Shown: positions 46,030-58,445 of the stretch, in pieces
Numbering within the stretch: the stretch's first letter is position 1
Layout: each line of letters begins with the position of its first letter
Origin: Chaenocephalus aceratus
Lineage: Eukaryota; Chordata; Actinopteri; Perciformes; Channichthyidae
Direction of reading: 5' to 3'
Assembly (NCBI GenBank): GCA_023974075.1
Contig: JAMFTG010000318.1
Coordinates: forward strand, 101,102 to 165,101
Length of the DNA stretch: 64,000 nucleotides
The notes under the pieces: model-generated
Seen by the model: the letters and a program-made list of their open reading frames with translations, nothing else
What the model was told of the DNA's origin: nothing
The model's database searches: none
Position numbers and translations under genes: made by a program

Positions 46030-47480
46030 AGTAGAAGGTACAGGTATTTGAGTTCAACATGTAAGAAGTAGAAAGTACAGGTATTTGAGTTCAACATGAG
46101 AGAAGTAGAAAGTACAGGTATTTGAGTTCAACATGTAAGAAGTAGAAAGTTCAGGTATTTGGGTTCAACATGTAAGAAGTAGAAAGTTCAGGTATTTGGG
46201 TTCAACATGTAAGAAGTAGAAAGTACAGGTATTTGTGTTCAAAGTGTAAGAAGTAGAAAGTACAGGTATTTGTGTTCAAAGTGTAAGAAGTAGAAAGTAC
46301 AGGTATTTGGGTTCAACATGTAAGAAGTAGAAAGTACAGGTATTTGAGTTCAAAGTGTAAGAAGTAGAAAGTACAGGTATTTGTGTTCAAAGTGTAAGAA
46401 GTAGAAAGTACAGGTATTTGAGTTCAACATGTAAGAAGTAGAAAGTACAGGTATTTGAGTTCAAAGTGTAAGAAGTAGAAAGTACAGGTATTTGTGTTCA
46501 AAGTGTAAGAAGTAGAAAGTACAGGTATTTGAGTTCAACATGTAAGAAGTAGAAAGTACAGGTATTTGTGTTCAAAGTGTAAGAAGTAGAAAGTACAGGT
46601 ATTTGAGTTCAACATGTAAGAAGTAGAAAGTACAGGTATTTGAGTTCAAAGTGTAAGAAGTAGAAAGTACAGGTATTTGTGTTCAAAGTGTAAGAAGTAG
46701 AAAGTACAGGTATTTGAGTTCAACATGTAAGAAGTAGAAAGTAAAGGTATTTGTGTTAGAAATGTAAGATGTAGAAAGTACAGGTATTTGTGTTCAACAT
46801 GTAAGAAGTAGAAAGTTCAGGTATTTGGGTTCAACATGTAAGAAGTAGAAAGTACAGGTATTTGTGTTCAAAGTGTAAGAAGTAGAAAGTACAGGTATTT
46901 GTGTTCAAAGTGTAAGAAGTAGAAAGTACAGGTATTTGAGTTCAACATGTAAGAAGTAGAAAGTACAGGTATTTGTGTTCAAAGTGTAAGAAGTAGAAAG
47001 TAAAGGTATTTGTGTTAGAAATGTAAGAAGTAGAAAGTACAGGTATTTGTGTTCAAAGTGTAAGAAGTAGAAAGTACAGGTATTTGGGTTCAACATGTAA
47101 GAAGTAGAAAGTACAGGTATTTGAGTTCAAAGTGTAAGAAGTAGAAAGTACAGGTATTTGTGTTCAAAGTGTAAGAAGTAGAAAGTACAGGTATTTGAGT
47201 TCAACATGTAAGAAGTAGAAAGTACAGGTATTTGAGTTCAACATGTGAGAAGTAGAAAGTACAGGTATTTGAGTTCAACATGAGAGAAGTAGAAAGTACA
47301 GGTATTTGTGTTCAACATGTAAGAAGTAGAAAGTACAGGTATTTGTGTTCAAGATGTAAGAAGTAGAAAGTACAGGTATTTGTGTTCAACATGTAAGAAG
47401 TAGAAAGTACAGGTATTTGTGTTCAACATGTAAGAAGTAGAAAGTACACGTATTTGTGTTCAACATGTAAGAAGTAGAAG
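46030..47480. repeat. 37-bp minisatellite, about 39 units
   Basis: The unit is AAGTAGAAAGTACAGGTATT + TGAGTTCAACATGTAAG. Three main variants occur (GAGTTCAACATG, GAGTTCAAAGTG, GTGTTCAAAGTG), often in that order, giving a 111-bp super-repeat between about 46320 and 46740. It ends in GTAGTGGAGTAAAA, related to 38810. As 37 is not a multiple of 3, no long frame arises. Confidence 0.97.
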
Positions 47481-47970
47481 TAAAAATTCGTCAGAAAAAT
47501 AAGTAGTGGAGTAAAAAAAAAAAAAATGCTGATCCAAAAACAAGTAAATATATAATAAAAACAAGGCGTTTTCGCTTTTAATAAATGAACAAAACTGCCA
47601 ATAGTACAAAATGGCTTGGTAAGATTTCTTGAAGTAAAGATGGGATGATTAGATAAATGAGATCTTGTATTTAGCAGGGAGAACTTATTTTGAACTATAT
47701 TTCAGGTTCAGGTTCTTTATTTGTACCCGTAGGTAGATTCTGTTTGCAGAGAAAAAGACAAGGGATCCATCCTGACAGTAAAAACAAACACAGACAAAAT
47801 ACACATCTCTAATAAAAGGACTAATAAAAAGTACAAGTACACCCTGCTCCGTCAAATCTCAAAATATTTCAAAAACATTTAAAAGAAGAAAAACACTAGT
47901 ACAAACATGGACATTCAAAATTCATAATTAAATAAATAAATAAGCATCTGTGTGACGCTCCTATGATGAT

Positions 47971-48220
47971 GGGCGGTGGTGGCGAAGTCCATAGGGACTT
48001 GGCTTGGCAACTGGAAGGTCACCAGTTCAAGGTCACCAGTTCAAGTCCAGGAAAGACCAAGTGCTAGGGCACCATTCCCTACACGGCTCCCCGGGCGCTA
48101 TACATAATGGCAGCCCACTGCTCCTAACACTAGGATGGGTCAAATGCAGAGAAACCGTTTCGTTACATAGTACCTGTACTACGTAATGACAATACGTTGA
48201 ATCAATCTATCTATCTATGT
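47971..48220 (+). repeat. tRNA-derived SINE with duplicated B box
   Basis: GGCGGTGGTGGCGAAGTCC resembles a tRNA-like start; the B-box region GGTCACCAGTTCAA occurs twice in tandem (48017-48030, 48031-48044). The body ends CGTAATGACAATACGTTGAA and TCTATCTATC. An older copy is suggested by the divergence. Confidence 0.65.
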
Positions 48221-48379
48221 GTTAATTTGTGCAATAGCTGCTGGGATAAAACTGTTTTTATACCGCTTCGTTCTACTCCTTACTTACTGGAGAAAAAAAA
48301 TGTGAACAGTATGTTTTTAACAGTTGATTATCCTGAACTTTAAATTCAACTGAAAAACCAAAAAAAAAATATATATTTT

Positions 48380-48512
48380 GAAGAAAAAGGAAAACAAAGT
48401 AATAATAATAATACAAAAATTATCGTTTTATTTTGATTACGTTGTTTTCGTAATCGTTGAAAGCCGTAATCGTAATTGCGATTGAAATACGATTAATTGA
48501 GCAGCCCTAGTG
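48380..48512. mobile_element. End of a hAT-like element
   Basis: GTAATCGTAATTGCGATTGA...ACGATTAATTGAGCAGCCCTAG is the style of hAT ends in fish. The LINE fragment starts a few bases later; no partner end was found nearby. Confidence 0.45.
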
Positions 48513-48516
48513 GGAG

Positions 48517-48830
48517 TCATATGGAGCTGGATAACCGCTGTAACTGCCTGAGGAGGGTCTCCGGGTTTAGCTGTGGCTCACCAATCAGTCTGCTGGACCG
48601 CTTTGCGATCTGACTCAGAGAGTTTCTGCTCTTTAAAGTCAGGTTACCAAACCATGACATTAGTGAAAAAGACAGAATTGACTCGATAAAAGCACGATAA
48701 AACATGATCATCATGGTTTTATCAATGTTAAAATAGGACAGTTTCCTAAGACAGTACAAACGCTGGTGCTTCCTTTTGCACACAGCTTCACAGTTTGGAT
48801 CAGAGCTCAATTTTGAGTCAATAATTGTTC
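48517..48830 (-). mobile_element. Non-LTR retrotransposon reverse transcriptase C-terminal fragment
   Basis: On -, a frame of about 97 residues from 48810 reads QRLYCLRKLSYFNIDKTMMI, MFYRAFIESILSFSLMSWFG and NSLSQIAKRSSRLIGEP. That is the thumb and post-RT region found in fish LINE ORF2 proteins (RLYFLRKL...FY.S.IES.L....WFGN). Both ends are cut. Confidence 0.8.
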
Positions 48831-49189
48831 CGAGATATTTGTATGATATACGCCGTTATCTTGATTCTGATTGGCCAGAAGACATTAGCAAGATGTTTTA
48901 TTGAGAAGACGGTCACTACGTGACAAAAGTTTTCAAAACAGTTTCTAGTCTTCGGTATTTCCAGACAAGTGGCTACTGAAATCAATCTTACTAACTGCTG
49001 TCTGTGCAATTTACTCCGCGCGAGTTGGTGGACTTCTTTTTGCTTACTTTAACATCATTTTTTATGGTGGGGCTAAGCCATTTCTTGGTATGGCTGTAGC
49101 CTACCCCAGCCATACCCTGGAGCCGCCGCTGTAATGTATATAATAAGTGTCAGTACGATTTTATTTTGTATTTGCATGCATTTCCTGTT

Positions 49190-49330
49190 TGGAGAGTGGC
49201 GCTGTACTGATAGTGGAGATTTTATTTTGTAATTCTTAGCGTGCACAGCTTCCTGTCCTGAGAGTGGAGGTGTCCTCAGAGTGGAGGTGTCTTGAGACTG
49301 GCGCCTGCAGGCAGTCTCCCATGGGATTCC
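49190..49330 (+). repeat. Segment shared with 33508-33595
   Basis: TACTGATAGTGGAGATTTTA, TTTTGTAATTCTTA, TCCTGAGAGTGGAGGTGTCC and TGCAGGCAG match the insert that interrupts the left end of the element at 33490-35560. It may be an independent short element. Confidence 0.6.
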
Positions 49331-49464
49331 CTGACGTAGTCGTCAAGATCACCAGCCAATCAGGATTGGCGTAATGAGAATGATGCTTCTGATGCATACG
49401 CGGGGAGGCGCATCCCATAGTGAGACATCGAAACGAATGTTATGAATGAGAACTCCTGTTATTA

Positions 49465-49610
49465 TTACATTACATTACATTACATTACATTACATTGCAT
49501 TTAGCTGACGCTTTTATCCAAAGCGACTTACAATAAGTACATTCGACCAGGAAGACACAACCTTGAGGAAAACAGAATCATAAAGTACATCAGGTTTCAT
49601 AGAGCCAATC
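49465..49610 (+). repeat. SINE/LINE-tail repeat, copy 2
   Basis: (TTACA)n lead followed by TTGCATTTAGCTGACGC, TTTTATCCAAAGCGACTTAC and ACCTTGAGGAAAACAGAATC; same as 14765-14935. Confidence 0.8.
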
Positions 49611-49619
49611 ATTTCAAGT

Positions 49620-51570
49620 GCTACTCAACTGGCTTTGGATAAGCCAGTCCTTTATTAGTATATAAGTGCTCTGTTAGCAGTTCTTTGTTAGTCATTCTAT
49701 CGCTCGAGGTGGAGTCGAAAGAGATGAGTTTTCAGTCTGCGCCGGAAGGTGTGACATTCCCCAGAAAACACAGATGATACAGCATGTCGCTTTGGTGATT
49801 GGGGATAAATAAAATGTCCTTTTTGCTGTGCATTACATTTAATAAGCTAAATATCTCCTTGTGCTATTTGATTATTCTCACATTTAAGAGTGAAAGCATT
49901 TACTTTGGATTTAAATAATAAAGCAGCCTCATACAGAATGGATTATTAGAGTTTCCTTTGATGTGGAAAGCCTGATATGATCTTCTAATTGAATCTCCAC
50001 ACTCCTGACATCAAACTATGGCAGCAGCAGTCACAGGCCTGATGTTTGATGGATATCCTGCCATGTTATTTTAAGACTTGTGGGGGATGGCGTTCAATCA
50101 CTTCATTCGCAATGAGTTTTTAAGAGCCTCTTAACGGAAAATAAAAATAATTATGGTTTCCCGTGCATTTGCAGTGATTAATCAATGCCCCTTGAACCTT
50201 TCTCATCAAGAATAAGAGATTTGAAACTGCTCTGTGGCAAAGCTCCCAGGATCAGGGTGCAGCAGGGAGTTGCTGGAAAAGACGCATAGTTCTGTTAATA
50301 AATGAAGGGAAAAGGGTTTGACCCGAATGTAACTGTTTTTAAAAGACAGTATTTCTCTAGATCAAGTTTGCTGCCAGTTTTCATGCCGTAGGAGACCCCT
50401 CCCCTCTCTTTGGTTTGTATTCAATTATGGTTAAAGCTGAATGAAACAATTGTTGGGACACTTGGGGACAGAAAGCGGGAAACACAACACCTGACAATTC
50501 GGCAAATAAAGTTGTTATAAAGGGCAGAGGTAGAATGGCTACTCATACGACATTTCTGGTCTAGGGCTCATGGGGAAAAAAACGATCACCATTACCAAGA
50601 CATGTGGAGTGAACCACACAACAAACTGTTAGGTTAGGTCATTTTGTATTTTAAATGACATTTCTTAATTTCTGGAACAGAAGATCCAGTCTCCTCTTTG
50701 TTATCATGTTGCTACAGAAGCTACAGAAGAACAGCAATGAGAGGTGATGTCAGGACCCCGGCATTACCTGCAACTTCTGCAGCTGCATGGTTTTGAGTTC
50801 TGGGCAATCCTTTGCAGGAGCACCCTCTTCAGCATCTTAAGTTTCTGAATGCCCACTGACTGATTCTCTCCTTTACTGACAAGACATTTGCTTTATCTCA
50901 AATTGTGTACTCTTACATTTGCTGTTTTGAGTACATAAGTGCACCCCAATGCAAAGTATGGCAAAAAAAGGTTGAGTGTGGAACGCTGGACACTGAAAGA
51001 CCACCATCTTGGCGACATACCAGGACCAGCTGCTAATGCGGTTGCTCTGATGAACACAGCACTGTACAAATAAAAGTATCCATCTTTTGTTCCATTATTT
51101 AATAAACATAACACTATACAGTTGTCAATAAGAAGCCAGCATTTATTATACAGATGTAGCGCTTCATTTCAGACAGTTTGAAACGCGAGGGCCGTGATTG
51201 GTACGTGATCTGCCCTCGCTCAAGGGAAAACCTCCAGCTTGACTTGAGACCTCCCCCGTGATAAATAAATGTAATTATTATGAAGCCAGCTGCAATGAAA
51301 TCATCGAAAAATTCTACTTTCTGATTCTGGATTGTTAAGACTTCATGTATGTGGGGATGTCTTCAAAAATCAATGATCATGTCTTATGTTCAGTTGTAGA
51401 TAGGATTCCTCACACCACCTGACAACGTCGTCATACTTGACCAGAATTAGGGAATTTGTAGCAAAAAAAGCCAGAAATGCTTAGACATTTTCTGTTTTCT
51501 GATGTTAGTTGGAGATTTTCCTAGAAAGAAATATGTTTTTAAGAAACTTTGACTTAAAAATATGCCTTGT
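49620..51570. other. Intergenic, no feature recognised
   Basis: No array, no paired ends and no exon-like frame. Short frames lack splice sites or familiar motifs. Confidence 0.5.
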
Positions 51571-51583
51571 CTAAAAACAAGAC

Positions 51584-52262
51584 TTAAAGGGGACCTATCA
51601 TGCAAAATGCACTTTGTGATGTCTTTCATACAGATAAATATGTCCCCGGTGCGTCGGGGAACTCACGCAGCGTCAGAAAATAAAACCCTTTCTCTTTTCC
51701 TCCGTACCCAAATCTCTAAAAACGGGGGTACAACGAGCGGATACAGATTTGCTGCCGATATGATGTAATTTCGGATGGTGGACCCACAGAGAGTTGCTAT
51801 CAGAAACAATGCCTGACGTGTTTTGGACGTAATATGGTCTTTGTTTACATTAGCAAGCCTCGCTAACACTCAGAGCTAACCTGTACTGGAGAGAGCATGT
51901 ATTTAAAAAGCAGGAAATTAAAAAAGGAACTCATCTTGTGATAAACCCGCAAGAGAAAAAGCTTTTGAGCTCCATACTGTTTCAGAAATAATCCTTGATG
52001 TGGTTTAGAACAGGATGGCATTTTATCAAAGCAGAATTTAACTTTATCTCCGGTAGAATTCTGATCAGGCATTAGCTCTGCCTCCTCTTTTATTTTTTTC
52101 AAGCTAAGGACCCAAAATCAGCGTTTCTCTAACAGGGCTGAAATAGAGGGATATGAGGGATTTCTAAAATGCATGATCTGTTTGGTATTTTGAGCAAAAC
52201 ACATATATTTGTATATATCACTCATAATATATGCCTTAAAATAGCATGATGGTGACCTTTAA
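51584..52262. mobile_element. piggyBac-type MITE, 679 bp including TTAA flanks
   Basis: TTAAAGGGGACCTATCATGC on the left and GCATGATGGTGACCTTTAA on the right are inverted ends, with TTAA at 51584-51587 and 52259-52262. The interior includes ACAGGGCTGAAATAGAGGG and TGATCTGTTTGGTATTTTG. A related fragment is in DNase intron 4. No ORF. Confidence 0.87.
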
Positions 52263-52550
52263 GTTATCAAGTCTTATATCAAGTGTAACAACATACTCTG
52301 ACTAGAAATTAGACAAATATACTTGGCAAGATTTTACATTTTTGCCGTGTTCAGGTTTTTCCGCATGCCTAAATTCATTTGCATATCAAATGTTCAGCTC
52401 TACATATTTTCTCTTTTTAATTTTCCCAGAGGCCCACACGCCTCGCTGAAACAGACTGCTGATGCTTTCCATAGAGGTCCCATTGTTTCATGCTGAGGAT
52501 ACATTCATATTTATATCCACACTGGCCGATCTATCGATGGTTGGTCCGTT

Positions 52551-52782
52551 TGATTTGATTTATTTCTAATGTGTAAAACAATAATACAAAAAATAATATT
52601 AATAATGAAATGAAACGTGAGAACTACTGTACAAACTGAAGCAGTGTTAAATTGATAAACAACAATATTACTGACTATATAAACAAATGATCTACTTAAT
52701 TACAGATCCAAAAAACGGGGGGGAAGAAGTTTACACTTATTTAATCACACCCCTTCTCCCAAAAACTAAATTACTAACATAT
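52551..52782 (+). repeat. Dispersed repeat, copy 2
   Basis: Matches 20938-21180 over TTTGATTTGATTTATTTC...GAAGAAGTTTACACTTATTT...CTTCTCCCAAAAACTAAATT. Confidence 0.7.
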
Positions 52783-52789
52783 ATATATA

Positions 52790-54130
52790 GCTTCTACTGA
52801 AGCCTTCCCAGCAAATCGCCAGAAGCGCTGACACCTCCTCATCTCACCGCTCCCATGTTTTCTTTTGCGTTGCCATAACTTGGTCTATTGGTGCGCTGGG
52901 CTAATGCTAATGCCAATCATGCTAATGCGAGCAAATAAAATGTCAGTTTCACAAAACTTTTCTGAGTTTTACGGGGCGTGGTTTGCAATTCGCCCAGCCA
53001 ATCAGAAATGGGAACTTTTTTCTCCCAGGAAAGTACCACCTCTCTAGCAGGGACTAAAAAGGGGGTAAGTTCTAGTTCCAGATATTTTTGGTGTGAACGC
53101 AAAATCCCAAGAACTATCGGAACTATTCCTGGGAAAGTTACTCCGGTGTGAAAGCGACTAATTAACGTTTTATCATACATCAATAACAAATAATAAATAA
53201 AGGTGTGTCATCACCATGTCACACTTTGAAGACACATGTTATGAACAAAAACCTTCAAAATGCACGATGTTGTAATCGGCCTGAGCCTATGTTTTGCCTA
53301 AGTGATTCAATCCAATAAAAGACGTGAGGGATGAGGAAAGCTTCAGCGCTGTTGCATCATGGTGGCAAAAGCAAGAAATCAGAGCCATTGAGACTCAAGA
53401 GGTCACCAGATGTTATGTCAATCCCTACATGGTTGTCAAGGTTATCCAATCAAGACAAAAGTGACCAAATATACCCGTGGCAAGTTTACCCAACCATTAT
53501 TATACAAGACTCTGCTGTTTTGACTGAGTAGGGGGAGAAGAAAGACCTCCCACTCTGTTTTAAATTACAGGAACCACAACTAAAAAAACGGAAATGGTGT
53601 TTGTTCTGAATTAATGTTAAAGAGTTGCATAACTGAAAAAAACAACAACAACACAACTCTGGACATTTGTTTAACTTCTTCCTGTTACTTCTTTGTTGTC
53701 TTGAACATTTAATTATTTTGTTTATTAAGGAAGGTGAGAAACAAAAAAGCCAAAGTGTAGATACAAAAACTGGAAAAATACAATATATGATAAAATATTA
53801 AACAAACTTAATATTCTGAAATGCTTATAATGCAATAATTCGCATTGCCTACCTTTATATCTGAATAACCTGTGAATATATTTGTTGTATTATATTTTAA
53901 TTCTGTCCTCTGTGGGTTTTGTCTAATGTTTGGTGTTTGCTGAAATACCTGCTATTTGAAAAATGAGAAAGTATTTCTGTTGTTCTTTATGTAATGAATC
54001 ATAAGGAAGACCAGGATGTTATTTAACATTAAAAAACTGGACACGTTATTGTTCCCAAATTGGGCAAATCGTTTGTTACAGCAGTCATGTGTTCAGGTAT
54101 TAAACTATTTAAAAGGTGGAAAAAGGTGTA
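52790..54130. other. No recognised feature
   Basis: Intergenic. GGGACTAAAAAGGGGGTAAG, AAGTTACTCCGGTGTGAAAG and TTTTCTCCCAGGAAAGTACC around 52970-53160 suggest part of an old MITE, but no matching end was found. Confidence 0.45.
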
Positions 54131-54138
54131 CACATAAT

Positions 54139-54214
54139 AGATAGATAGATAGATATATAGATAGTTAGATAGATAGATAGATAGATAGTTAGTTAGTTAG
54201 TTAGATAGATAGGT

Positions 54215-54255
<41 letters not shown>

Positions 54256-54310
54256 TGGATGGACGGATATATATATATATATATATAGATAGATGGATAG
54301 ATAGATGGAT
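54139..54310. repeat. (GATA)n / (AT)n microsatellite cluster
   Basis: AGATAGAT units, TAGT variants and two AT runs (about 54217-54252 and 54269-54286). Confidence 0.95.
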
Positions 54311-54312
54311 AG

Positions 54313-54711
54313 TCCCGCATATCCTACAAAGTCCTCCTCCGTACCTACAAGTCCCTCCATAACTTGCCCCCCAGTACCTATCGGACATCCCCACATGCCC
54401 CACCCCGGAACCTGCGGTCCTCAGACTCTGGCCTGCTCACCACCCCCCGCACCAAACTGAGAACCTTCGGGGACAGAGCCTTCAGCGTGGCAGCCCCCAC
54501 CCTCTGGAACGCTCTCCCTGCGGAGATTCGCAACATCCCCACACTGGACGCCTTCAAAAGGGCCCTCAAGTCCCATCTGTTCATCAAGGCTTTCGGCTCT
54601 TAAATCGATCTGTTGTTTTGTCCGTCTGACTTTTGTTTTGTTATGTTTGTGTTTGCCCTATTACTTGTAAAGCGACCTTGGGTCCCTTGAAAGGCGCTAT
54701 ATAAATCCAAG

Positions 54712-54720
<9 letters not shown>
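54313..54720 (+). mobile_element. L2-like LINE 3' end
   Basis: One open frame, 54313-54603, reads SRISYKVLLRTYKSLHNLPP, RNLRSSDSGLLTTPRTKLRT, FGDRAFSVAAPTLWNALPAE and ALKSHLFIKAF before TAA. This is the C-terminus of fish LINE ORF2 proteins (GDRAFS.AAP.LWN.LP). The non-coding tail has CCTTGAAAGGCGCTATATAA, then (ATT)n. The 5' side is cut at the GATA microsatellite. Confidence 0.88.
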
Positions 54721-54998
<278 letters not shown>

Positions 54999-55004
54999 AT
55001 ATTG

Positions 55005-56000
55005 ATCCAAATAAAACATATTTTGTTACAGAAGAAGCATCAGTGTGTTCAGACATAAAATAAAAAATATTTTAAAAGTGGAAAAGAGAATTAACAACTA
55101 AAAATGTAAAGTAAAAATATATTTCCTTATATATATTATAAATATTAGATCAAATATAAACAATATAACAATTCTGGAGGAAATCAAAACATAAACAGCA
55201 AATATATCCATATCTACAGTAGAAAATACATATCATTTAATCTAACTGTTAAACTGCTAAATTATATCATTGTAAAACATATTATATTAACATGTATATA
55301 GACTTATTGCACTATTTTTTATTTGTATTTTTGTATTTTATTAAATAACATTGCATAAGAATGTCATTGCCATTTCTATATATATCCTTTATTTAACCAG
55401 GTTTCTACACTATAGCTTTAAAACATGACATTAAAACCTTTTAATTGAATATTGAACTACAGCAACATATGTTTCAAGTTTCAAGGCGTTATCATCACGT
55501 GCACAGCAGCTACAGTACAGTGTAGATATGGCAATGAAAAACTGAAGTCCCAGGCTCCTCCAACAGAGCAACATGAATATAGGACATAAAACAGATCAAA
55601 TAGTGAAAGAGAATGTTTTGAGATGTGCACGTAGATACAAATAAAATAGAAATAGTGCAAGAAGAGTCTATATACACAATGTATACAAAGGATATTATAT
55701 ACATTACAGTTGTAATAAATTATAGCCTATAATATACATATTGGAATGTATGGGTTTTAGGAGGATATACTTTAAGGGTTTGAGTTGCATCAAATTGCAG
55801 TTTTAATAGATTATATAATAAACATATTGGTATTTACGGGTTTATATTGATAGGTTAAGTGTTTGTGTTGCATCAAATTGCTGAGTCATTGTGACCAATA
55901 GACTGAAATAAAGCTTAGTAAAAAAAAGAGAATCTAACACCACTGCAAAAAAAGGAAAAACGTCCATCTTGTGAACATTAGGCGATCTATGTTTGTCTGA
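55005..56000. other. AT-rich intergenic sequence
   Basis: TATTGATCCAAATAAAACAT at 55000 is a LINE-tail remnant. The CACGTGCACAGCAGCTACAG...ATATGGCAATGAA part (55495-55535) resembles 18000-18040 in ccdc51 intron 3, and the AAATAGTGCAAGAAGAGTCT word also recurs there (18110), so both are copies of one repeat. Confidence 0.5.
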
Positions 56001-56015
56001 CGACATCGCGTCGGT

Positions 56016-56117
56016 GGGCGGGGCGAAGCCAAGAGCTCGTCGCTGATTGGTCGGCGGGCCGGACTCACGTAACGTTAATGTAGCGGTATATAATCTGTGT
56101 GTGTGCAGCTCTGAGCG
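56016..56117 (+). promoter_or_regulatory. TATA-containing CpG-rich promoter
   Basis: GC box GGGCGGGG (56016-56023), inverted CCAAT (GATTGG 56045-56050), ACGTAACGTTA, and TATATAA (56087-56093). A start site about 30 bases on, near 56118, is expected from the TATA position. Confidence 0.6.
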
Positions 56118-56280
56118 GCAGCAGCACGGTTTGGGTCGCACATGTTAAATGGAAAACACCCAGTAAAGCGAGGGGAACAAAAGCTACGTGAAATGAGAGA
56201 GTGAGCAGAAGAATAGACACAAAACTAGACCTCCTTCTTGAAAGACCTTCTGAGAGCTGGAGGAGGACACATCGTTATCT
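56118..56280 (+). other. Predicted non-coding first exon of an unidentified gene
   Basis: From the predicted start near 56118 the sequence ends in TTATCT/GTGAGTAACC, a strong donor at 56281. The ATGs within open only a 20-residue frame (56142-56204) and a 5-codon frame, so the exon is probably 5' UTR. No further exon was recognised in the remaining 7.7 kb; the gene, if real, would continue with long introns or beyond the window. Confidence 0.5.
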
Positions 56281-56289
56281 GTGAGTAAC

Positions 56290-57465
56290 CTTCATCTTGA
56301 GCTGATATTAAGCTGCAGGAAGTGTGTTACTAAAGGGTCGCTGGTGTGTTATTAGCTTTGTTTATATGGAAAATGTGTGTTCATGGTGAGGGGTTCCTGT
56401 GTCCTCAGCTCACTCTGACACGATGTGAGTCATTCAGTTCAGAGCAGGGTGGGCGGGTGGTCTCTGCACACTCAGGCTGTATATCTATCAACTTCACTCA
56501 TAATGCCCCTCTGTCGGTTAGTCGACTAAATGGTCCATTGCTCTCGGCCCACTTGGATTTATTTGGTTATAAATCCGTTTTTTTACGGTTTTTTTCATGC
56601 AAAATAACTGATTTAAAAAAAAAAAAACGATATAAAGTGGTGTTTTTGCATTATTCAGATTCAGACTAGTTTATTATCCATTACACTTACATATAATTAT
56701 TATTTGTCATGTCTTGTATTAATTCAAAATCAAATTAGTGTTATTTGACTTGGATCACAAGTCTGTTTTTTGACGCTTTTTTTCATGCAAAATGACTGAT
56801 TTAAAACAATTATGATTTAAAGTGGTGCCTTTTTGCATAATTCAGAATAGAGTCATACAATTATTATTTTCTATGTCTTATATATGTTTTATATTTATTT
56901 ATTTAAAATTGTATTCCAACTCAAATGAGTGTTATTTGACTTGGATTTATCTGGTTATTAGTCCGTTTAAAAAAAAGAAATTGTAATTATGTAATTATTC
57001 GAGTTAATAGTTTTTACAAAGTAAAATATCATATAAAAAGAGAAGTTACAAATCCTCATGAATGCTTTGTATTACAATGTATGCACAATTTCAATAATTC
57101 ATTGACTTCAAGATACTACGATTTAAAGTGGGGCTTTTCATGTCTTGTAATTAATGAAGTTTTTGTGTGTGTGTGTGTGTGTGTGACCATTGACCAATGA
57201 CAGTCCTACCTTATACAGTGGGGTGACATTAATATCACTGTGTAGAAATACTTGCTCCACTAAATATAAAAAAAACACCATCAAAGAAGCCCTTTTTTGC
57301 ATAATGTACTTCTCAGTAGTTAAGTAGGATGTTGAATGTACTTTATCCTGTACATTTGTATCATGTGGTATTACTACTGTATTAGTGAACTATGACTCCA
57401 GTACATGCTCCAGTACAATCACCAGTGGTGCGATAAATACTCTGAAGCCAAAGTCTTGTATTTCA
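56290..57465. other. Probable intron; internal diverged duplication
   Basis: TTGGATTTATTTGGTTATAAATCCGTTTTTTTACGG (56553 on) recurs in diverged form at about 56748 and 56939, with CATGCAAAATAACTGATTTA / CATGCAAAATGACTGATTTA between. (GT)n lies at 57164-57184. No coding exon recognised. Confidence 0.5.
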
Positions 57466-57469
57466 AATC

Positions 57470-57772
57470 TTAAAGGTGGGGTATGTAATTTTGGAGAAAC
57501 CAGCTGGAGTGCGCTAGAATTTGAAATACACAGCCAGAAAAAATCTGCCACTTCCAGCCCCTCCTCCAACACACACGAACGCGCACATGACCAATGAGGG
57601 CACGAGATAAGTGTGTGCACAGATGGAAGGCTGACAGGCTGACAGGCAGGTAGGCCATCCAGTTACTTTAGCTGGCTCAGATGATTGATCGTGCTTTTTA
57701 CAGCACTACGGCTTCCACAGATGACATTTTTATGGATATTTTGTTTCTCAAACGTACCTACCCCACCTTTAA
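57470..57772 (+). mobile_element. piggyBac-type MITE (copy 2)
   Basis: TTAAAGGTGGGGTATGTAAT and CGTACCTACCCCACCTTTAA are inverted ends with TTAA at 57470-57473 and 57769-57772. Intact counterpart of the copy at 1522-1905. Confidence 0.87.
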
Positions 57773-57894
57773 GTTAAAAAGCAGAACAAATCAGAGAAGC
57801 CATTTATTGCATAACAAGTAGCTTTTAATACCTAAAGTACAAGTAGGATTAATGCAGTACTTTGACTTGTAATGGAGTATTTTTATAGAGTGCA

Positions 57895-58260
57895 TTATAA
57901 TAATAATAATAATAATAATAGATTTAATTTGTTAGCGCTTTTACAGGTGCTCAGATATAGTGAAGATAAAATAAAATAAAGGAACAACAAATAAATATAT
58001 AGTTAAAGTTCAATTCAAATAATACAAAAACAATCACACATTAAAAGCCAGATTGAAGAGGTGAGTGTGTTGAAGGAGGTGAGGTCAGTGCCGTCTCTGA
58101 TGGGTTGTGGGAGTGAGTTCTAGAGGGAGGGGGCAGCGACGGAGAGGCTCTGTCCCCCCAGGTCCGGTGATTGGTGCGGGTGGGGATGGATAGGAGGTTG
58201 GCTTTTGATGAGCGTCTGAATACCATTGTTGGACAGTGGGTGATCAAAGTGATGAACACA
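57895..58260 (-). mobile_element. L2-like LINE 3' end, frameshifted, antisense
   Basis: On -, the words RTWGDRA (58180 area) and, after frame change, SLPHSIRDCTDLTSF-like and LKSGF match the LINE C-terminus pattern seen at 54313. The (TAATAA)n tail at 57897-57920 is in the expected position. Confidence 0.65.
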
Positions 58261-58386
58261 ATAACGCATCAATAATTATAACTCTGTAATATAACGCTTA
58301 TTATTATGAAAAGGGGAGTTTTGGTACTTCCAGATTGTATATTTTTGATGGTGCAAATACTTGTCTTTTGGACACTGGGTGTGTTT

Positions 58387-58445
58387 ATAATAATAATAAT
58401 AATAATAATACATTTCATTTCGAAGCGCTTTTCCAGGTGCTCAAA
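58387..58445 (-). repeat. LINE tail fragment with (TAA)n
   Basis: (TAA)n followed by ACATTTCATTTCGAAGCGCTTTTCCAGGTGCTC, the same tail as at 57897-57955. Confidence 0.65.

Noticed and set aside
53331..53531. 66-residue + frame
   Set aside because: Chance frame in unique sequence without motif or splice sites.
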